From Verrucomicrobiia bacterium (GTDB lineage: Bacteria; Verrucomicrobiota; Verrucomicrobiia; Limisphaerales; Pedosphaeraceae), in NCBI GenBank assembly GCA_036268055.1, contig DATAUW010000017.1, positions 496,001 to 560,000 on the forward strand: a DNA stretch of 64,000 bases. The letters run 5' to 3'. Both the position numbers and the translations under genes were made by a program. Under the pieces are notes generated by a model. It was not told where the DNA came from, did no database searches, and saw only the letters and a program-made list of their open reading frames with translations. This document shows positions 1 through 9,575 of the stretch, piece after piece; positions within the stretch are counted from its first letter, which is position 1; every line of letters begins with the position of its first letter.

Positions 1-196
1 CCCTTCGCCCGAAGCGGGCAACTATGTCGAGATCGGCACCGAAGTCGGTCCCGAGACGGTCGTCTGCATCATCGAAGCGATGAAAGTCATGAACGAGATC
101 AAAGCCGAGGCGAGGGGTGTCATCACCCAACTGCTCGTCGAGAATGCCAAACCGGTCGAGTTCGGCCAGCCGCTGTTTAAGATTCGTCCCTTATGA
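1..196 (+). CDS. accB: Biotin carboxyl carrier protein of acetyl-CoA carboxylase (C-terminal part)
   Basis: Only the last 64 residues are in the window; the gene enters from the left edge in frame 2 and ends with TGA at 194-196. The biotin-attachment motif EAMKVMNE is visible, with the lysine that carries biotin, inside a lipoyl/biotinyl hammerhead fold (conserved glycines before it, GxI...V/E...G...L after it). The protein carries carboxybiotin between biotin carboxylase and carboxyltransferase in the first step of fatty-acid synthesis. It lies 42 bp upstream of accC in the same direction, the usual accBC operon. Confidence 0.95.
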   Translation, partial: PSPEAGNYVEIGTEVGPETVVCIIEAMKVMNEIKAEARGVITQLLVENAKPVEFGQPLFKIRPL

Positions 197-238
197 GGCT
201 CTGGTCGCGGCCGGGCTGCGATCCCTCACCATCAAGTC

Positions 239-1615
239 ATGTTTGAAAAAGTTTTGGTAGCCAATCGCGGAGAAATTGCCGTCCGCATCATCCGCGCTTG
301 CAAGGAGCTGAATGTCCGTACGGTCGCGGTCTATTCCGATCAGGACGCCAATTCCATGCATGTCCAGCTTGCGGACGAGGCCATCTGCATCGGCAAAGGC
401 CCGAGCAACGAAAGCTACCTGCGCATTGACCGCATCATCAGCGCGGCGGAAATCGCCGACGTGGATGCCATCCATCCCGGTTACGGTTTCCTTTCGGAGA
501 ACGCTCACTTCGCCGACGTTTGCGAGAGTTGCAACATCCGGTTCATCGGGCCGAATTCGCGCGCCATGAATGCGCTCGAAGACAAGGCCGTCAGCCGCAA
601 CCTCGCCAAGAAAGCCGGCGTGCCCATCCCGCCCGGTTCGGATGGCGTGGTCGAGCATGAGCAGGATGCGCTTGTCGTGGCTCGGCGCATCGGTTATCCG
701 GTGATGATCAAGGCCGTCGCCGGCGGTGGCGGGCGCGGAATGCGCGTGGCGCATAATGATATTTCGTTGGTGAAAGGTTATCACACCGCGCGCACCGAAG
801 CGGAAAAAGCGTTCGGCAACTCGGGCGTTTATATCGAGAAATTCATCGAGAATCCGCACCATATCGAATTTCAAATTCTCGGTGATCACAAAGGCCGCAT
901 CATTCACTTGGGCGAACGTGATTGTTCCATTCAGCGACGCAACCAGAAAGTCGTCGAGGAAACGCCGTCGCCGATGCTCGACAGCAAATTCAAAAAGCTG
1001 CGCGACAAAATGGGCAAGGCGGCCGTGCGCATCGCCGAGCTGGCGCATTATACGAATGCGGGCACGGTGGAATTCATCGTGGACGACCACGGCAATTTTT
1101 ACTTTCTCGAAGTCAACAAGCGCATCCAGGTCGAGCATCCGATCACCGAGGAAGTTACGGGCATTGACCTCGTGCGTTACCAGATCATGATCGCGATGGG
1201 CGAGCCGTTGCGCCATTCGCAAAGCGATATTCAAATCAAGGGCCACGCCATCGAGTGCCGCATCAATGCGGAAGATCCCTTCGACGATTTTCGCCCGTGC
1301 CCGGGCCGCATCGAAATGTATTATTCCCCCGGCGGACGCGGCGTGCGCGTGGACAGCCACGCTTACGCGGGCTACACCATTCCGCCTTATTACGATTCCA
1401 TGATCGGCAAGCTCATCACCTACGGCAAAGACCGTCGTGAAGCGATGGACAAGATGAGTCGCGCATTGGGCGAGTACATGATCAACGGCATCAAGACCAC
1501 GATTTCCTTCCAGCAGGCGATTTTGCAAGACCCGAACTTCCGCCGCGGAGTCTATTCGACAAACTTCATCGAGCAGTTACTTAGCGGAGCAAGACGCGGG
1601 TTGATCGAAGAATAA
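239..1615 (+). CDS. accC: Biotin carboxylase subunit of acetyl-CoA carboxylase
   Basis: 458 residues, the usual length. It carboxylates biotin on AccB using ATP and bicarbonate, in the cytoplasm. The N-terminal domain starts [16 protein letters not shown], then comes the ATP-grasp domain with the glycine-rich loop ([11 protein letters not shown], about 158-168), the [11 protein letters not shown] segment, and the catalytic strand ending [13 protein letters not shown] (about 289-301), followed by the biotin-carboxylase C-terminal domain. In most homologues the catalytic strand reads N-T-R; here the Thr is Lys, while the flanking Asn and Arg are kept. It is cotranscribed with accB. The region after the stop holds a short GC hairpin without a T-run. 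Confidence 0.97.
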   Translation: MFEKVLVANRGEIAVRIIRACKELNVRTVAVYSDQDANSMHVQLADEAICIGKGPSNESYLRIDRIISAAEIADVDAIHPGYGFLSENAHFADVCESCNIRFIGPNSRAMNALEDKAVSRNLAKKAGVPIPPGSDGVVEHEQDALVVARRIGYPVMIKAVAGGGGRGMRVAHNDISLVKGYHTARTEAEKAFGNSGVYIEKFIENPHHIEFQILGDHKGRIIHLGERDCSIQRRNQKVVEETPSPMLDSKFKKLRDKMGKAAVRIAELAHYTNAGTVEFIVDDHGNFYFLEVNKRIQVEHPITEEVTGIDLVRYQIMIAMGEPLRHSQSDIQIKGHAIECRINAEDPFDDFRPCPGRIEMYYSPGGRGVRVDSHAYAGYTIPPYYDSMIGKLITYGKDRREAMDKMSRALGEYMINGIKTTISFQQAILQDPNFRRGVYSTNFIEQLLSGARRGLIEE

Positions 1616-1694
1616 TCCGGGTTATTTATCATCCGGAGCGGAGACCGGATGGAATTCCCGGTCTATCCTGACTTCGCCGGTCGTAGTATCAATG

Positions 1695-2174
1695 TTAGCT
1701 CTGAAAGTTTGCGCCAAGGTATCTATTGGATGCTGGATCGCTTTTTGCGAATATTTCCAGCTTAATTGTATAAGGATGAAAATATTGAATTCCCCATTCC
1801 GGCTCAGACGAACTGACCAGAACTCCATCATTATCCGGAGGCAAATCGGTGTCGCTTATCTTGAATTGGCCGGGTGTTTTTGAATCCTCGAATTCTGTTC
1901 GCAGCCGATATGTCTGGGTTATTTTCTGAAGCAGTTTGGCCTTCAAAAAATAATACGCTTTTGGCTTTCCCTCGCGCCGAAGAACTACGAAACCGGCTCG
2001 TTCAACTTGTAAAAAATGGCTTTTGTTCGGAGAGGGAACGGTGGGGTTTCCGCCCGGGACATAGACGTTATTGAAATAGACCGTCGGCAGGGCAATATCG
2101 TCGGGACGAGTGAAATCTCCGGTCGAGCATGAAACTAAAAATATGACCGGTAATAAAAAAACGATAACGCGCAT
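1695..2174 (-). CDS. Small secreted lipoprotein of unknown function
   Basis: The start at 2174 gives a 159-residue protein beginning MRVIVFLLPVIFLVSCSTGD, a classic lipoprotein signal peptide with lipobox LVSC and the lipidated Cys at residue 16. GAGGAAAA lies a few bases before this ATG, so it is preferred over a longer upstream frame. The mature part is hydrophilic with several aromatic residues and no family I recognise. It follows the GH92 mannosidase by 65 bp in the same direction, so the two may be cotranscribed. The role is unknown. Confidence 0.7.
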   Translation of the reverse strand: MRVIVFLLPVIFLVSCSTGDFTRPDDIALPTVYFNNVYVPGGNPTVPSPNKSHFLQVERAGFVVLRREGKPKAYYFLKAKLLQKITQTYRLRTEFEDSKTPGQFKISDTDLPPDNDGVLVSSSEPEWGIQYFHPYTIKLEIFAKSDPASNRYLGANFQS

Positions 2175-2239
2175 AGATTTTCCTCGCCTGAAGAGTAAGG
2201 CAACCGATTTTTTCTTACCACTGATTTTGATGCGCTTTG

Positions 2240-4588
2240 TTATCGGTTGGAAAGCGACGGTGGCAATTCTTCCGCACCCCAATTCTTGTTCGGCTCGCGG
2301 CCCATCTCGAATTCCAAAGTTCCGCCTGCCGCAATTTCTGCGTGCTTGATCCACGCGCGATCGAGCGGCTTGCCATTCAACTTCGCCGATTGAATATAAA
2401 TATTCTCCGCTGAATTGTTATGCGCAATCACTGTGAAGGTCTTGCCGGGATAATAATGCGGGTCGAGGCGAATCGTCACCTTATCGAACAACGGACTGCC
2501 GATGATATACACTCCATCCACCGGCGACACCGGGTAAAATCCAATCGCGCTCAACACATACCATGCCGACATCTGGCCCACGTCGTCATTGCCGCAGATG
2601 CCATTGACGCCGTTGCGATACGCGTCGTCCATGATATAGCGCGACCACTTTTGCGTGAGCCACGGCGCGCCCGCATAAGTGAATAGATACGCGGTGTGAT
2701 GCACCGGTTCATTGGCGTGGTTGCAATACGCGTTCCACAAAAAGTTCGTCGGCGTCTTCTCGAAAAACGTGTTCAGATAATTCAGGAACTCGTCCTTGCC
2801 CATCAATCCGATCAAGCCGCTAACATCCTGCGGCACGAACCAGCCTTGCTGATACGGGTTGCTCTCCACGCAGCCTTGGCCTTCGGTCGTCGCGCCCTTC
2901 CACGGCGTCCACGAACCGTCCGCCTCCTTCGCGTGCATGTTGTGAACGGCGGGATCGTAGATGTTGGTATAGTTCAACGCGCGCCTGAGCAGCACCTTGG
3001 CGTCGTCCGTTTTGCCGAGCGACTCCGCGAATCTTCCCGCGCAATAATCGAAATACGCATCTTCCAAAGTCCACGAAATACTTCGCGGCACGAATCCATT
3101 GGTCTTATAAAATGCCAAATCCGCGCGGCTGCTTTTCGGCCCAGTCACACTTTCACGGCAAAGCCGGTAAGCCTCGTTCACATCATAACCACGAATGCCT
3201 TTCTCATAAGCATCCGCAAAAACCGACACCGCCGGATCGCCTATCATGCAACCGGATTCCGCGCCGAGAATTTCCCAGCGCGCTAAATAACCATCACCGC
3301 TTAACACCGCCTGTTGCATCAGTGAGTTTACCAAATCATTCACAATGTCCGGGCGGATGATGCTCAACAGCGGACATTCACCGCGAAAAACATCCCAGCC
3401 GCTAAAGATCGTGCGACACGTAAAATCACTCGTCTTATGGACCTTGCCATCCGCACCGGTATAGAGTCCGTTCACATCCGAGCACGCTCGCGGGTCAATC
3501 AGCGAATGATACATCGCCGTTGCAAAAATCGTTTTCTGCGTATCTGTCCCGCCTTCGATTGCCACGCCTGACAATGCCTGCGACCACAAATCCCGCGCGC
3601 TCTTCCGTACAGCATCAAAATCCCAACCCGGAATATCATGCTGCAAATTTTCTCGCGCACCCTCAATGCTCACGAACGAAATGCCCACCTTCAGCAAAAC
3701 CTGTTGCCCGACTGTCGTTGGAAATTCGTCGAAGAACCCCAGATGCTTGTCTTCGCGCTCGCGGCAGCCATCAAAGATTTCTGCGTGTGCGACCGCGTCG
3801 CGATAGCGTTTGCTGCCGACGTCTTCGCGATGACGGTTCCAACCGTCGGGAATGTTCGCCGACCACACGCCAAATTTTTTCAACGGCTCGCTGAATTGCG
3901 CGGAAAAATAAACCGTGTAATTCGCTTTGCCCGCGCCGTCGCCCCAACCGCCGCCGGATGGTGGGCACTTCATCCAGCCTTCAATCGTGTGGTCGTCCAC
4001 AACTTTCACTGATTGCCGAGTGGATGTGCCGCCGATGCGCCGCGCTAAATCAATCTGGATGCGTGATTGGTCAGACTTCGGAAACGTGAAGCGCAAAATT
4101 CCCGCGCGCGCCGCCGCCGCAAGTTCGGTGCGAATATGATAATCATCCAGCGTGACGGCATAATAACCCGCTTGCGCGATTTCTGTGTCGTGCGAAAAAC
4201 GCGAACGATAACCATCCTCCGAGCCGTTCACACCGCGCTCGGTTTTGAGCGCACCGGTGGTGGGCATCACCGAAAAATTTCCCAGGTCGCCATACCAACC
4301 CACACCGCTCATGTGGGTGAAGCTGAAACCCTCGATGGATTTGTGTTCATAGGAATAACCAGGCCCGTTATCACCGCCGGTGATTGTGTCCGGACTGAGT
4401 TGCACTAGGCCGCAGGGAGTCGTCGCGCCCGGAAAAGTTTTGCCTTCGCCCAGCCGCGCGCTCGTGCTGGCGCCGATGATGGGATTGATGTAATCGGCGA
4501 GATCTTTCGTTGCTTCCGCGGCAAAACCGGTGAGTTCAAAAAGGGCACTTCCGGTAAGGAGAGCGATGAGGAAAAAGTTTTTGTGCAT
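2240..4588 (-). CDS. GH92 family alpha-mannosidase, secreted
   Basis: About 782 residues from the chosen ATG, which starts a clear signal peptide (MHKNFFLIALLTGSALFEL..AAEA); an in-frame ATG at 4627 would put 13 polar residues in front of it. The N-terminal beta-domain has YINPIIG...FPGATTPCGLVQLSPDT and the C-terminal (alpha/alpha)6 domain has NEPVHHTAYLF, CGNDDVGQMSAWYVLSAIGFYP and YIIGSPLF, all hallmarks of GH92. The family uses calcium and a Glu acid with Asp base to remove alpha-mannose residues exo-wise. It probably acts in the periplasm or outside on mannans or glycoprotein glycans. The exact linkage cannot be read from sequence. Confidence 0.93.
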   Translation of the reverse strand: MHKNFFLIALLTGSALFELTGFAAEATKDLADYINPIIGASTSARLGEGKTFPGATTPCGLVQLSPDTITGGDNGPGYSYEHKSIEGFSFTHMSGVGWYGDLGNFSVMPTTGALKTERGVNGSEDGYRSRFSHDTEIAQAGYYAVTLDDYHIRTELAAAARAGILRFTFPKSDQSRIQIDLARRIGGTSTRQSVKVVDDHTIEGWMKCPPSGGGWGDGAGKANYTVYFSAQFSEPLKKFGVWSANIPDGWNRHREDVGSKRYRDAVAHAEIFDGCREREDKHLGFFDEFPTTVGQQVLLKVGISFVSIEGARENLQHDIPGWDFDAVRKSARDLWSQALSGVAIEGGTDTQKTIFATAMYHSLIDPRACSDVNGLYTGADGKVHKTSDFTCRTIFSGWDVFRGECPLLSIIRPDIVNDLVNSLMQQAVLSGDGYLARWEILGAESGCMIGDPAVSVFADAYEKGIRGYDVNEAYRLCRESVTGPKSSRADLAFYKTNGFVPRSISWTLEDAYFDYCAGRFAESLGKTDDAKVLLRRALNYTNIYDPAVHNMHAKEADGSWTPWKGATTEGQGCVESNPYQQGWFVPQDVSGLIGLMGKDEFLNYLNTFFEKTPTNFLWNAYCNHANEPVHHTAYLFTYAGAPWLTQKWSRYIMDDAYRNGVNGICGNDDVGQMSAWYVLSAIGFYPVSPVDGVYIIGSPLFDKVTIRLDPHYYPGKTFTVIAHNNSAENIYIQSAKLNGKPLDRAWIKHAEIAAGGTLEFEMGREPNKNWGAEELPPSLSNR

Positions 4589-4792
4589 TCGGAATCGTCC
4601 GACGCCACAGTAAGTGCATTTGTTCATGCGTATTGTAATCAGGTTGAATCACGCTAGCCTAGTGATTGGGTTTCTGATTACAATAGCGTCTCCACCCTTT
4701 TAATGGTATCCCCGGAAGCGGGTGGGAGTTTTGGAGAAGCTTTCAGTTTGGAAAATTGATTCGAGCGACCGAAACTCCCAGCTGAAAACTTC

Positions 4793-5497
4793 CTACGGCC
4801 CCTTCAATATCACCCGAAAGCCAAAAGTTCCCTGTCGCTCGTCCGGTTTGCAATACCAGCGGAACTCCGGCCGCAGATTCACGTCCACGAAGTCCTGCCA
4901 TGAACCGCCCTTCAAAAAACGAAACGGCTGCGATACGTCGCTCATGCAAAACTCCATCACATTTCCGCGAATATCGTACAAGCCAAGATTATTTGGCGCG
5001 AGCGAGCCGACGTCGCTTGGCTGCGTGCGGTTCACCGCGCCGAGACTCGTCACGGCATTGTCCAGCGTCGCGTCGCCGACGAGCGATTGCCATTCGTCTT
5101 CCGTCGGCAAGCCATATTGAAAACCTTTCGGCAAAAATTTCTTTTTCAAATCGCGCGCAGTGAGTTTGTCGCAGAATTCCACAGCGTCATTCCAGCAAAC
5201 ATTCTCGACCGGCTGCGAATCGCCGGGAAAGGCGCTGCCGTTTACACCCATGATAGCAGTATATTCTTTTTGAGTGACCTCATACACGCCCGCCCAAAAT
5301 CCGCCCGGCACCTGCACCAGCTTCATGTTGACGCTGTTCGTAAAAGTAGGCCCCGGAACTGCTGGCTCATCCACATTCGTCCCATTTTTGGATGGAACTG
5401 GTTCAGTTACGGTATTCGTCGCCGCATCATCCGCCGCGTACGCGGAAATGCCTAATAAAACCGTCAATAAAACCAGCCAAAGATGCCGCAACTTCAT
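4793..5497 (-). CDS. Secreted SUMF1/FGE-fold protein, probably non-catalytic
   Basis: 234 residues from ATG 5497, with signal peptide MKLRHLWLVLLTVLLGISAYA; further upstream the same frame is Gly/Arg/Ser-rich and does not look coding. The formylglycine-generating-enzyme-sulfatase (SUMF1) fold is shown by VPGGFWAGVYEVTQKEYTAIMG, PVENVCWNDAVEFC, LPTEDEW, GLYDIRGNVMEFC and FLKGGSW, ending FGFRVILKG. True FGE has a C-x4-C pair shortly before the last Arg-rich strand. Here that region reads LRPEFRWYCKPDERQG, without the pair, so sulfatase activation is unlikely. Such copies are often binding or structural domains. It lies 205 bp upstream of the GH92 gene in the same direction. Confidence 0.85.
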   Translation of the reverse strand: MKLRHLWLVLLTVLLGISAYAADDAATNTVTEPVPSKNGTNVDEPAVPGPTFTNSVNMKLVQVPGGFWAGVYEVTQKEYTAIMGVNGSAFPGDSQPVENVCWNDAVEFCDKLTARDLKKKFLPKGFQYGLPTEDEWQSLVGDATLDNAVTSLGAVNRTQPSDVGSLAPNNLGLYDIRGNVMEFCMSDVSQPFRFLKGGSWQDFVDVNLRPEFRWYCKPDERQGTFGFRVILKGP

Positions 5498-5698
5498 GCC
5501 CAAAAAATCAGCACTTAATGTGCCAGAAACGAATAGCTTGCACCCGTTTTCCTCGACCGGAAACAAACCATCCCTTTCGCGCATCTTATAAATTGCTGGC
5601 GCGGTTTTTTTAAAAATGTTGGCGCCTATTTTCCTTTGGAATAACTGTTTGACAGTTCCACAGCGCAACTCTAACTTGACCCGAGAAAACATTTTTTT

Positions 5699-6094
5699 AT
5701 GGCAGACGAAACAACTCCAACGCCGGGCGGCGCGGTCCCTCCGAAGCCCCCTGAAGCCTCCAAGGTTCAACCCAAAAAGGAAACGGTCCGCATTAATTTG
5801 CCACCCAAACCTTCCGCCGCGCCGACGATCAAGTTGCCGACGCTGCCTCCCGGTGGTCCGACGGCTCCGGCTCCCATGCCGGCAGCACCCGCAGCCGCCG
5901 CTGCTCCTGCCGTTGCCCGCGCCGGTGCTGCGCCCGTGGCTCCCGCCGCTGTCCAACGTCCCGCTCCGCGTCCCGTCGTTCAGCAAGCTGCACCCGCATT
6001 AAGCGGATTGGACGTGGGCCTCGCGATTGCCGCCGCCGTTGCCGGTTTGGTCGCCGTCGGAAGCACTATCTATTGCATGATGTTGTTCACTTGA
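5699..6094 (+). CDS. Pro/Ala-rich single-pass membrane protein, unknown function
   Basis: 131 residues. The first about 100 residues are a disordered stretch of Pro, Ala, Lys and Val (for example RINLPPKP, IKLPTLPPGGP), followed by one C-terminal membrane helix (LDVGLAIAAAVAGLVAVGSTIYCMMLF). This suggests a tail-anchored protein or a spacer reaching across the periplasm. I do not recognise a family. It stands alone between a divergent SUMF1 gene and trxA, 56 bp before the latter. Confidence 0.7.
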   Translation: MADETTPTPGGAVPPKPPEASKVQPKKETVRINLPPKPSAAPTIKLPTLPPGGPTAPAPMPAAPAAAAAPAVARAGAAPVAPAAVQRPAPRPVVQQAAPALSGLDVGLAIAAAVAGLVAVGSTIYCMMLFT

Positions 6095-6150
6095 GAAAGA
6101 GCGGACATCAACGCCTCGTTGCACCACACCTATCCATTTAATTTTTACTC

Positions 6151-6480
6151 ATGGCCTCCACGAACATCGTTACGCTGACCAAGGACAATTTCCAGGAACA
6201 AGTCCTCAAATCCGCCACGCCCGTCCTTGTTGATTTTTGGGCCGAGTGGTGCGGTCCCTGCAAAATGATCGCGCCCATCCTCGATGAATTGTCCGATGAA
6301 TACGCCGGCAAGATCACCATCGGCAAGGTCAACATTGATGACCAGCAAAACCTGGCCACCGAATACGGCGTGCGCGCCATTCCCACGTTGTTGCTTTTCC
6401 AGAACGGTGAAGTGGCGGAGCAGATTGTCGGCCTGCGCAGCAAGCGCGACCTCAAGGCAAGCTTCGATAAATTGACCTGA
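6151..6480 (+). CDS. trxA: Thioredoxin
   Basis: 109 residues, the normal size. The active site WCGPCK lies at 33-38 in the sequence [20 protein letters not shown], the cis-Pro loop is RAIPTLLLF and the ending is GLRSKRDL. It is a cytoplasmic disulfide reductase taking electrons from thioredoxin reductase. There is no signal peptide. A GC-rich palindrome (cccgcgcgcgcggg, about 6486-6499) sits between it and the next gene, 23 bp on. Confidence 0.97.
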   Translation: MASTNIVTLTKDNFQEQVLKSATPVLVDFWAEWCGPCKMIAPILDELSDEYAGKITIGKVNIDDQQNLATEYGVRAIPTLLLFQNGEVAEQIVGLRSKRDLKASFDKLT

Positions 6481-6503
6481 GGTTTCCCGCGCGCGCGGGC
6501 GTC

Positions 6504-7529
6504 ATGCCGCTAATCGTCACGCCCCGCCAACTCGTCCAGCGCGCGCAACTCTATCGGCAGCTCAGCCAGCTCACGGCGGCGGGCATTCCCATCATCGGCG
6601 CGCTGGAGATGCTCTCGCGTAATCCACCTTCCCGTTTCTTCCGCGAGCCCCTCAAGCAAATGGTCCTGCAGCTCTCGATGGGTGCGACCGTTTCCGAGGC
6701 CCTCGCGCATCCCGGCATGTGGGTTCCATCCTTTGACGTCGCGCTCGTGCAAGCCGCCGAACGCAGTGGACGACTCGACGCCATTTTCCGCCTGCTCGCG
6801 GATTTTTACGAAGACCGTGCGAAGATGCTGCGGCAAATCATCGCCGACTTATTATATCCCGCATTCCTGTTTCACTTTTCGCTGTTTCTATTTCCCCTGT
6901 TGCAATGGTTTAAGGGCACAATGACGGTAACCAGATTTTTTCTGGAAACCTTTGCAATTCTGCTGCCGATCTACGGCGGTATCGCATTGATAATTTATGC
7001 CGCGCAAGGCCGCCGGGGAGCGCACTGGCGCTCGATTTTTGAAAAGTTTCTTCGCCCGGTTCCTGTGCTGGGGACTGCGCGTCATTGCCTGGCGCTTTCC
7101 CGGCTCTCCGCCGCCCTTGAAGCGCTCATTAACGCCGGCGTTACGATTGTCGAGGCATGGGAAATGGCCGCCGCCGCGTGTGGTTCACCAAGAATTCTGC
7201 ACACGGTTCTCGCCTGGCGTTCGCAGGTTATGTCCGGCACGCTGCCCTCCGACGCCGTGAACGCCGCGCCGCGCGAATTTCCCGAAGTTTTTAGGAATCT
7301 TTACAAGAGTGGCGAAGTCAGCGGCCAGCTCGACGATTCACTCAAGCGGCTACGCGATTATTATCAGGAAGAAGGCACAACCAAGCTTCACCTGCTCGCC
7401 CAATGGATGCCGAAATTTGTTTATTTCATCATCGCCGGCTTCATCGCTTTCAAAGTCATCTCATTCTATACTGGATACTTCAACCAGATTAACCAAATCA
7501 CCAATGGCTTTGGCTCCGGTTCACAGTGA
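6504..7529 (+). CDS. GspF/PilC-family inner-membrane platform protein
   Basis: 341 residues. Two T2SSF domains can be seen, about 10-130 (FYRQLS-type start, LTAAGIPIIGALEML, GATVSEALAHPG, VQAAERSGRLDAIF) and about 195-310 (LSRLSAALEALINAGVTIVEAWEMA, FPEVFRNLYKSGEVSGQLDDSLKRLRDYY). Membrane helices lie near 120-165 and at the C-terminus (FVYFIIAGFIAFKVISFY). The protein anchors the assembly ATPase in type IV pilus and type II secretion machines. It is short for PilC (usually about 400) and stands apart from the pilM-pilQ block 4 kb away. Confidence 0.88.
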   Translation: MPLIVTPRQLVQRAQLYRQLSQLTAAGIPIIGALEMLSRNPPSRFFREPLKQMVLQLSMGATVSEALAHPGMWVPSFDVALVQAAERSGRLDAIFRLLADFYEDRAKMLRQIIADLLYPAFLFHFSLFLFPLLQWFKGTMTVTRFFLETFAILLPIYGGIALIIYAAQGRRGAHWRSIFEKFLRPVPVLGTARHCLALSRLSAALEALINAGVTIVEAWEMAAAACGSPRILHTVLAWRSQVMSGTLPSDAVNAAPREFPEVFRNLYKSGEVSGQLDDSLKRLRDYYQEEGTTKLHLLAQWMPKFVYFIIAGFIAFKVISFYTGYFNQINQITNGFGSGSQ

Positions 7530-7586
7530 ACGCATGCGGGGCAAATAATCTTTGCAGCCCGCGCCATCGCTCTATTTAATCCTTCC

Positions 7587-8741
7587 ATGACGCTCGACGA
7601 AGTTCTCAAAAATGAAGAGTTACGCCAGCACGAATTTCCCGTCACTCGCGACAAAATTTTTCTCGCGCATGCGGGTGATTGCCCGCTGCCCAATCGCGTC
7701 GCCGAAGCCGTCTCGAATTACGCCCGTGCCGCCACGCTCGGTGACCAGGAGCGTTTCATTTATCCGGCGGTGCTCGATGAAGGACGCCAGCTCGCCGCGC
7801 GTCTGCTCAATTCCAAGCCCGAGGAAGTTTCGCTCGTCGGCCCCACGTCGCTTGCGTTGAGCTTCTTCGCGTCCGGCCTGAATTTTCGCAAGCACGATAA
7901 CGTCCTCATTTATTTCGACGATTATCCCTCGAATGTTTATCCGTGGATGGCGTTGTCCGAGCGCGGAGTGCAAGTGCGCCTGATCAACACGCGTGAACTC
8001 GGCAGCATCCGCACCATTGACGTGATGGGGCAGGTGGACGAGCAGACGCGGCTCGTCGCGCTGGCGTCGTGTCACTTCGTGTCCGGCACGCGCATTGATC
8101 ACCAGGCGATCGGCAAATTTTTGCGTGAGCGAAATATTTTATTTTCCGTGGATGGCATCCAGACGCTCGGCGCCTTTCCAACCACGGTTGAGAATATTGA
8201 TTTCCTCGCCGCCGATGCTCACAAATGGCTGCTCGGCCCCTGCGCCGCCGGTTTGATGTATGTGAAACAGGATTTGCAGGAAAAATTGCGCCCGCCGGTT
8301 TACGGCTCGAACAACGTGCGCTCGCCGAATTTTATCGCGCAGGAGCAAATCACTTTTCGCAGCGGGCCGTATCGCTTCGAGGCGGGCACGTATAATTTGC
8401 TGGGACAGGTGGGGCTGAACGCGGCGATGGAGTTGCTCCTCGAAATCGGCATAGACAACATCGCCGCCGAGCTTTTGCGCAAGCGCGCCTTGCTCGTGCC
8501 CGCGTTGCAGGCGAAGGGTTATCAAGTCCTCGCCGCGAAAGCCGGGCCCGAAACTGCCAGCGGCATCGTGACTTTTTATCACGCGGACGAAACCATCATC
8601 CCCGCGCTCCATCAAAAACTCGAGGCCGCGAATATCATCACGTCGTTACGCAATGACCGCGCTGGACGCCGTTACATCCGCCTCTCGCCGCATTTTTATA
8701 ACACGGACGCCGAATTGAATCACCTCCTCGAAATGCTTTAA
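7587..8741 (+). CDS. Class V aminotransferase (cysteine desulfurase/selenocysteine lyase-like)
   Basis: 384 residues, PLP-dependent fold type I. The PLP lysine is K213 in FLAADAHKWLLGPCAAG, and D189 in FSVDGIQTLGA should pair with the pyridine nitrogen. The SCHFVSGTRID segment (161-171) is also typical. Cysteine desulfurases carry a catalytic Cys in a mobile loop near residue 330-350; I do not see one at GIVTFYHADE...NIITSLRNDRAGR. This may therefore be an isopenicillin-epimerase-like or other class V enzyme rather than a true desulfurase. The substrate is unknown. It precedes the NIPSNAP gene by 19 bp, suggesting cotranscription. Confidence 0.85.
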   Translation: MTLDEVLKNEELRQHEFPVTRDKIFLAHAGDCPLPNRVAEAVSNYARAATLGDQERFIYPAVLDEGRQLAARLLNSKPEEVSLVGPTSLALSFFASGLNFRKHDNVLIYFDDYPSNVYPWMALSERGVQVRLINTRELGSIRTIDVMGQVDEQTRLVALASCHFVSGTRIDHQAIGKFLRERNILFSVDGIQTLGAFPTTVENIDFLAADAHKWLLGPCAAGLMYVKQDLQEKLRPPVYGSNNVRSPNFIAQEQITFRSGPYRFEAGTYNLLGQVGLNAAMELLLEIGIDNIAAELLRKRALLVPALQAKGYQVLAAKAGPETASGIVTFYHADETIIPALHQKLEAANIITSLRNDRAGRRYIRLSPHFYNTDAELNHLLEML

Positions 8742-8760
8742 ATCAAACCGCAATAAAATT

Positions 8761-9561
8761 ATGAAGCGACGAAACTTTTTAAAAACTTCCGTGGCCGCCG
8801 CGAGTGTTGGTTCGCTGGCCGCAGTGTTCAACGCGCCTGCCCAGGACAAACCAGCGGGCCGCGAATTTTATGAACTGCGCCTCTATCATTTGCGCAAGGG
8901 GCCAAAACAAAAAGTTTTCGATGATTTTTACCGCGATGCCGCCATGCCCGCTTTCGGTCGCGCGGGCGTCGGGCCAATCGGAGTTTTTGAAATGATGATC
9001 GGGACGGATAACCCGACCATGTACGTCCTGATTCCCTATTCGTCTCCCGAACAATTTGTCACTACGACCGACCGGTTGCTTCAGGACGCAGATTATTTGA
9101 AAGCGGGCGCGGAATTCCTGGACGCGCCATCCTCAGATCCGTCGTACGACCGCGTGGAAAGCAGCTTCATGGGCGCCATTACCGGCGTGCCCAAATTGAA
9201 AGTTCCCGCAGGCGCGTCTGAAAACAAACCGCGCATCTTTGAGCTGCGCACTTACGAAAACCCCAGCAAGCGCGCGAACAAAAAGAAAATTGAGATGTTC
9301 AATAACGATGAACTGCGGATTTTCGCCCACGCCGGTTTGCGACCCGTTTTCTTCGGCGAGACACTCATCGGTTCGCGCTTGCCGAATCTGACTTACATAC
9401 TCACCTACGCGGACATGGCCGACCACGATAAATGCTGGGGTGCCTTCGGCGGCAATCCCGAGTGGAAAAAGTTAAGCAAGACTCCCGGATTCACCGACGC
9501 CGAGATCGTATCCAAAATCAGCCGGGTTTTCCTGCGGCCAACCGCATACTCGCAGATATAA
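8761..9561 (+). CDS. Tat-exported NIPSNAP-domain protein
   Basis: 266 residues. The start MKRRNFLKTSVAAASVGSLAAVFNAPAQ is a twin-arginine signal (RRNFLK) followed by a hydrophobic stretch, so the folded protein is sent to the periplasm. Two ferredoxin-like NIPSNAP repeats follow: YELRLYHLRKGPKQKVFDDFYRDAAMPAF and IFELRTYENPSKRANKKKIEMFNNDELRIF, each ending in the family's Tyr/Leu-rich strand. This two-repeat, Tat-signal form is common in Verrucomicrobia and Planctomycetes. The function is unknown; a dimeric alpha/beta-barrel ligand binder or enzyme is possible. Confidence 0.9.
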   Translation: MKRRNFLKTSVAAASVGSLAAVFNAPAQDKPAGREFYELRLYHLRKGPKQKVFDDFYRDAAMPAFGRAGVGPIGVFEMMIGTDNPTMYVLIPYSSPEQFVTTTDRLLQDADYLKAGAEFLDAPSSDPSYDRVESSFMGAITGVPKLKVPAGASENKPRIFELRTYENPSKRANKKKIEMFNNDELRIFAHAGLRPVFFGETLIGSRLPNLTYILTYADMADHDKCWGAFGGNPEWKKLSKTPGFTDAEIVSKISRVFLRPTAYSQI

Positions 9562-9575
9562 ATGATTTGCGGTTT

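Noticed and set aside
24-1528. Long leftward frame opposite accC
   Set aside because: It is the antisense shadow of accC; its sequence has no known domain while the accC frame is complete.
1622-1831. A second leftward frame (ending FHPVSAPDDK) that could be the true end of the lipoprotein after a frameshift
   Set aside because: No family alignment supports it and the lipoprotein frame closes normally at 1695.
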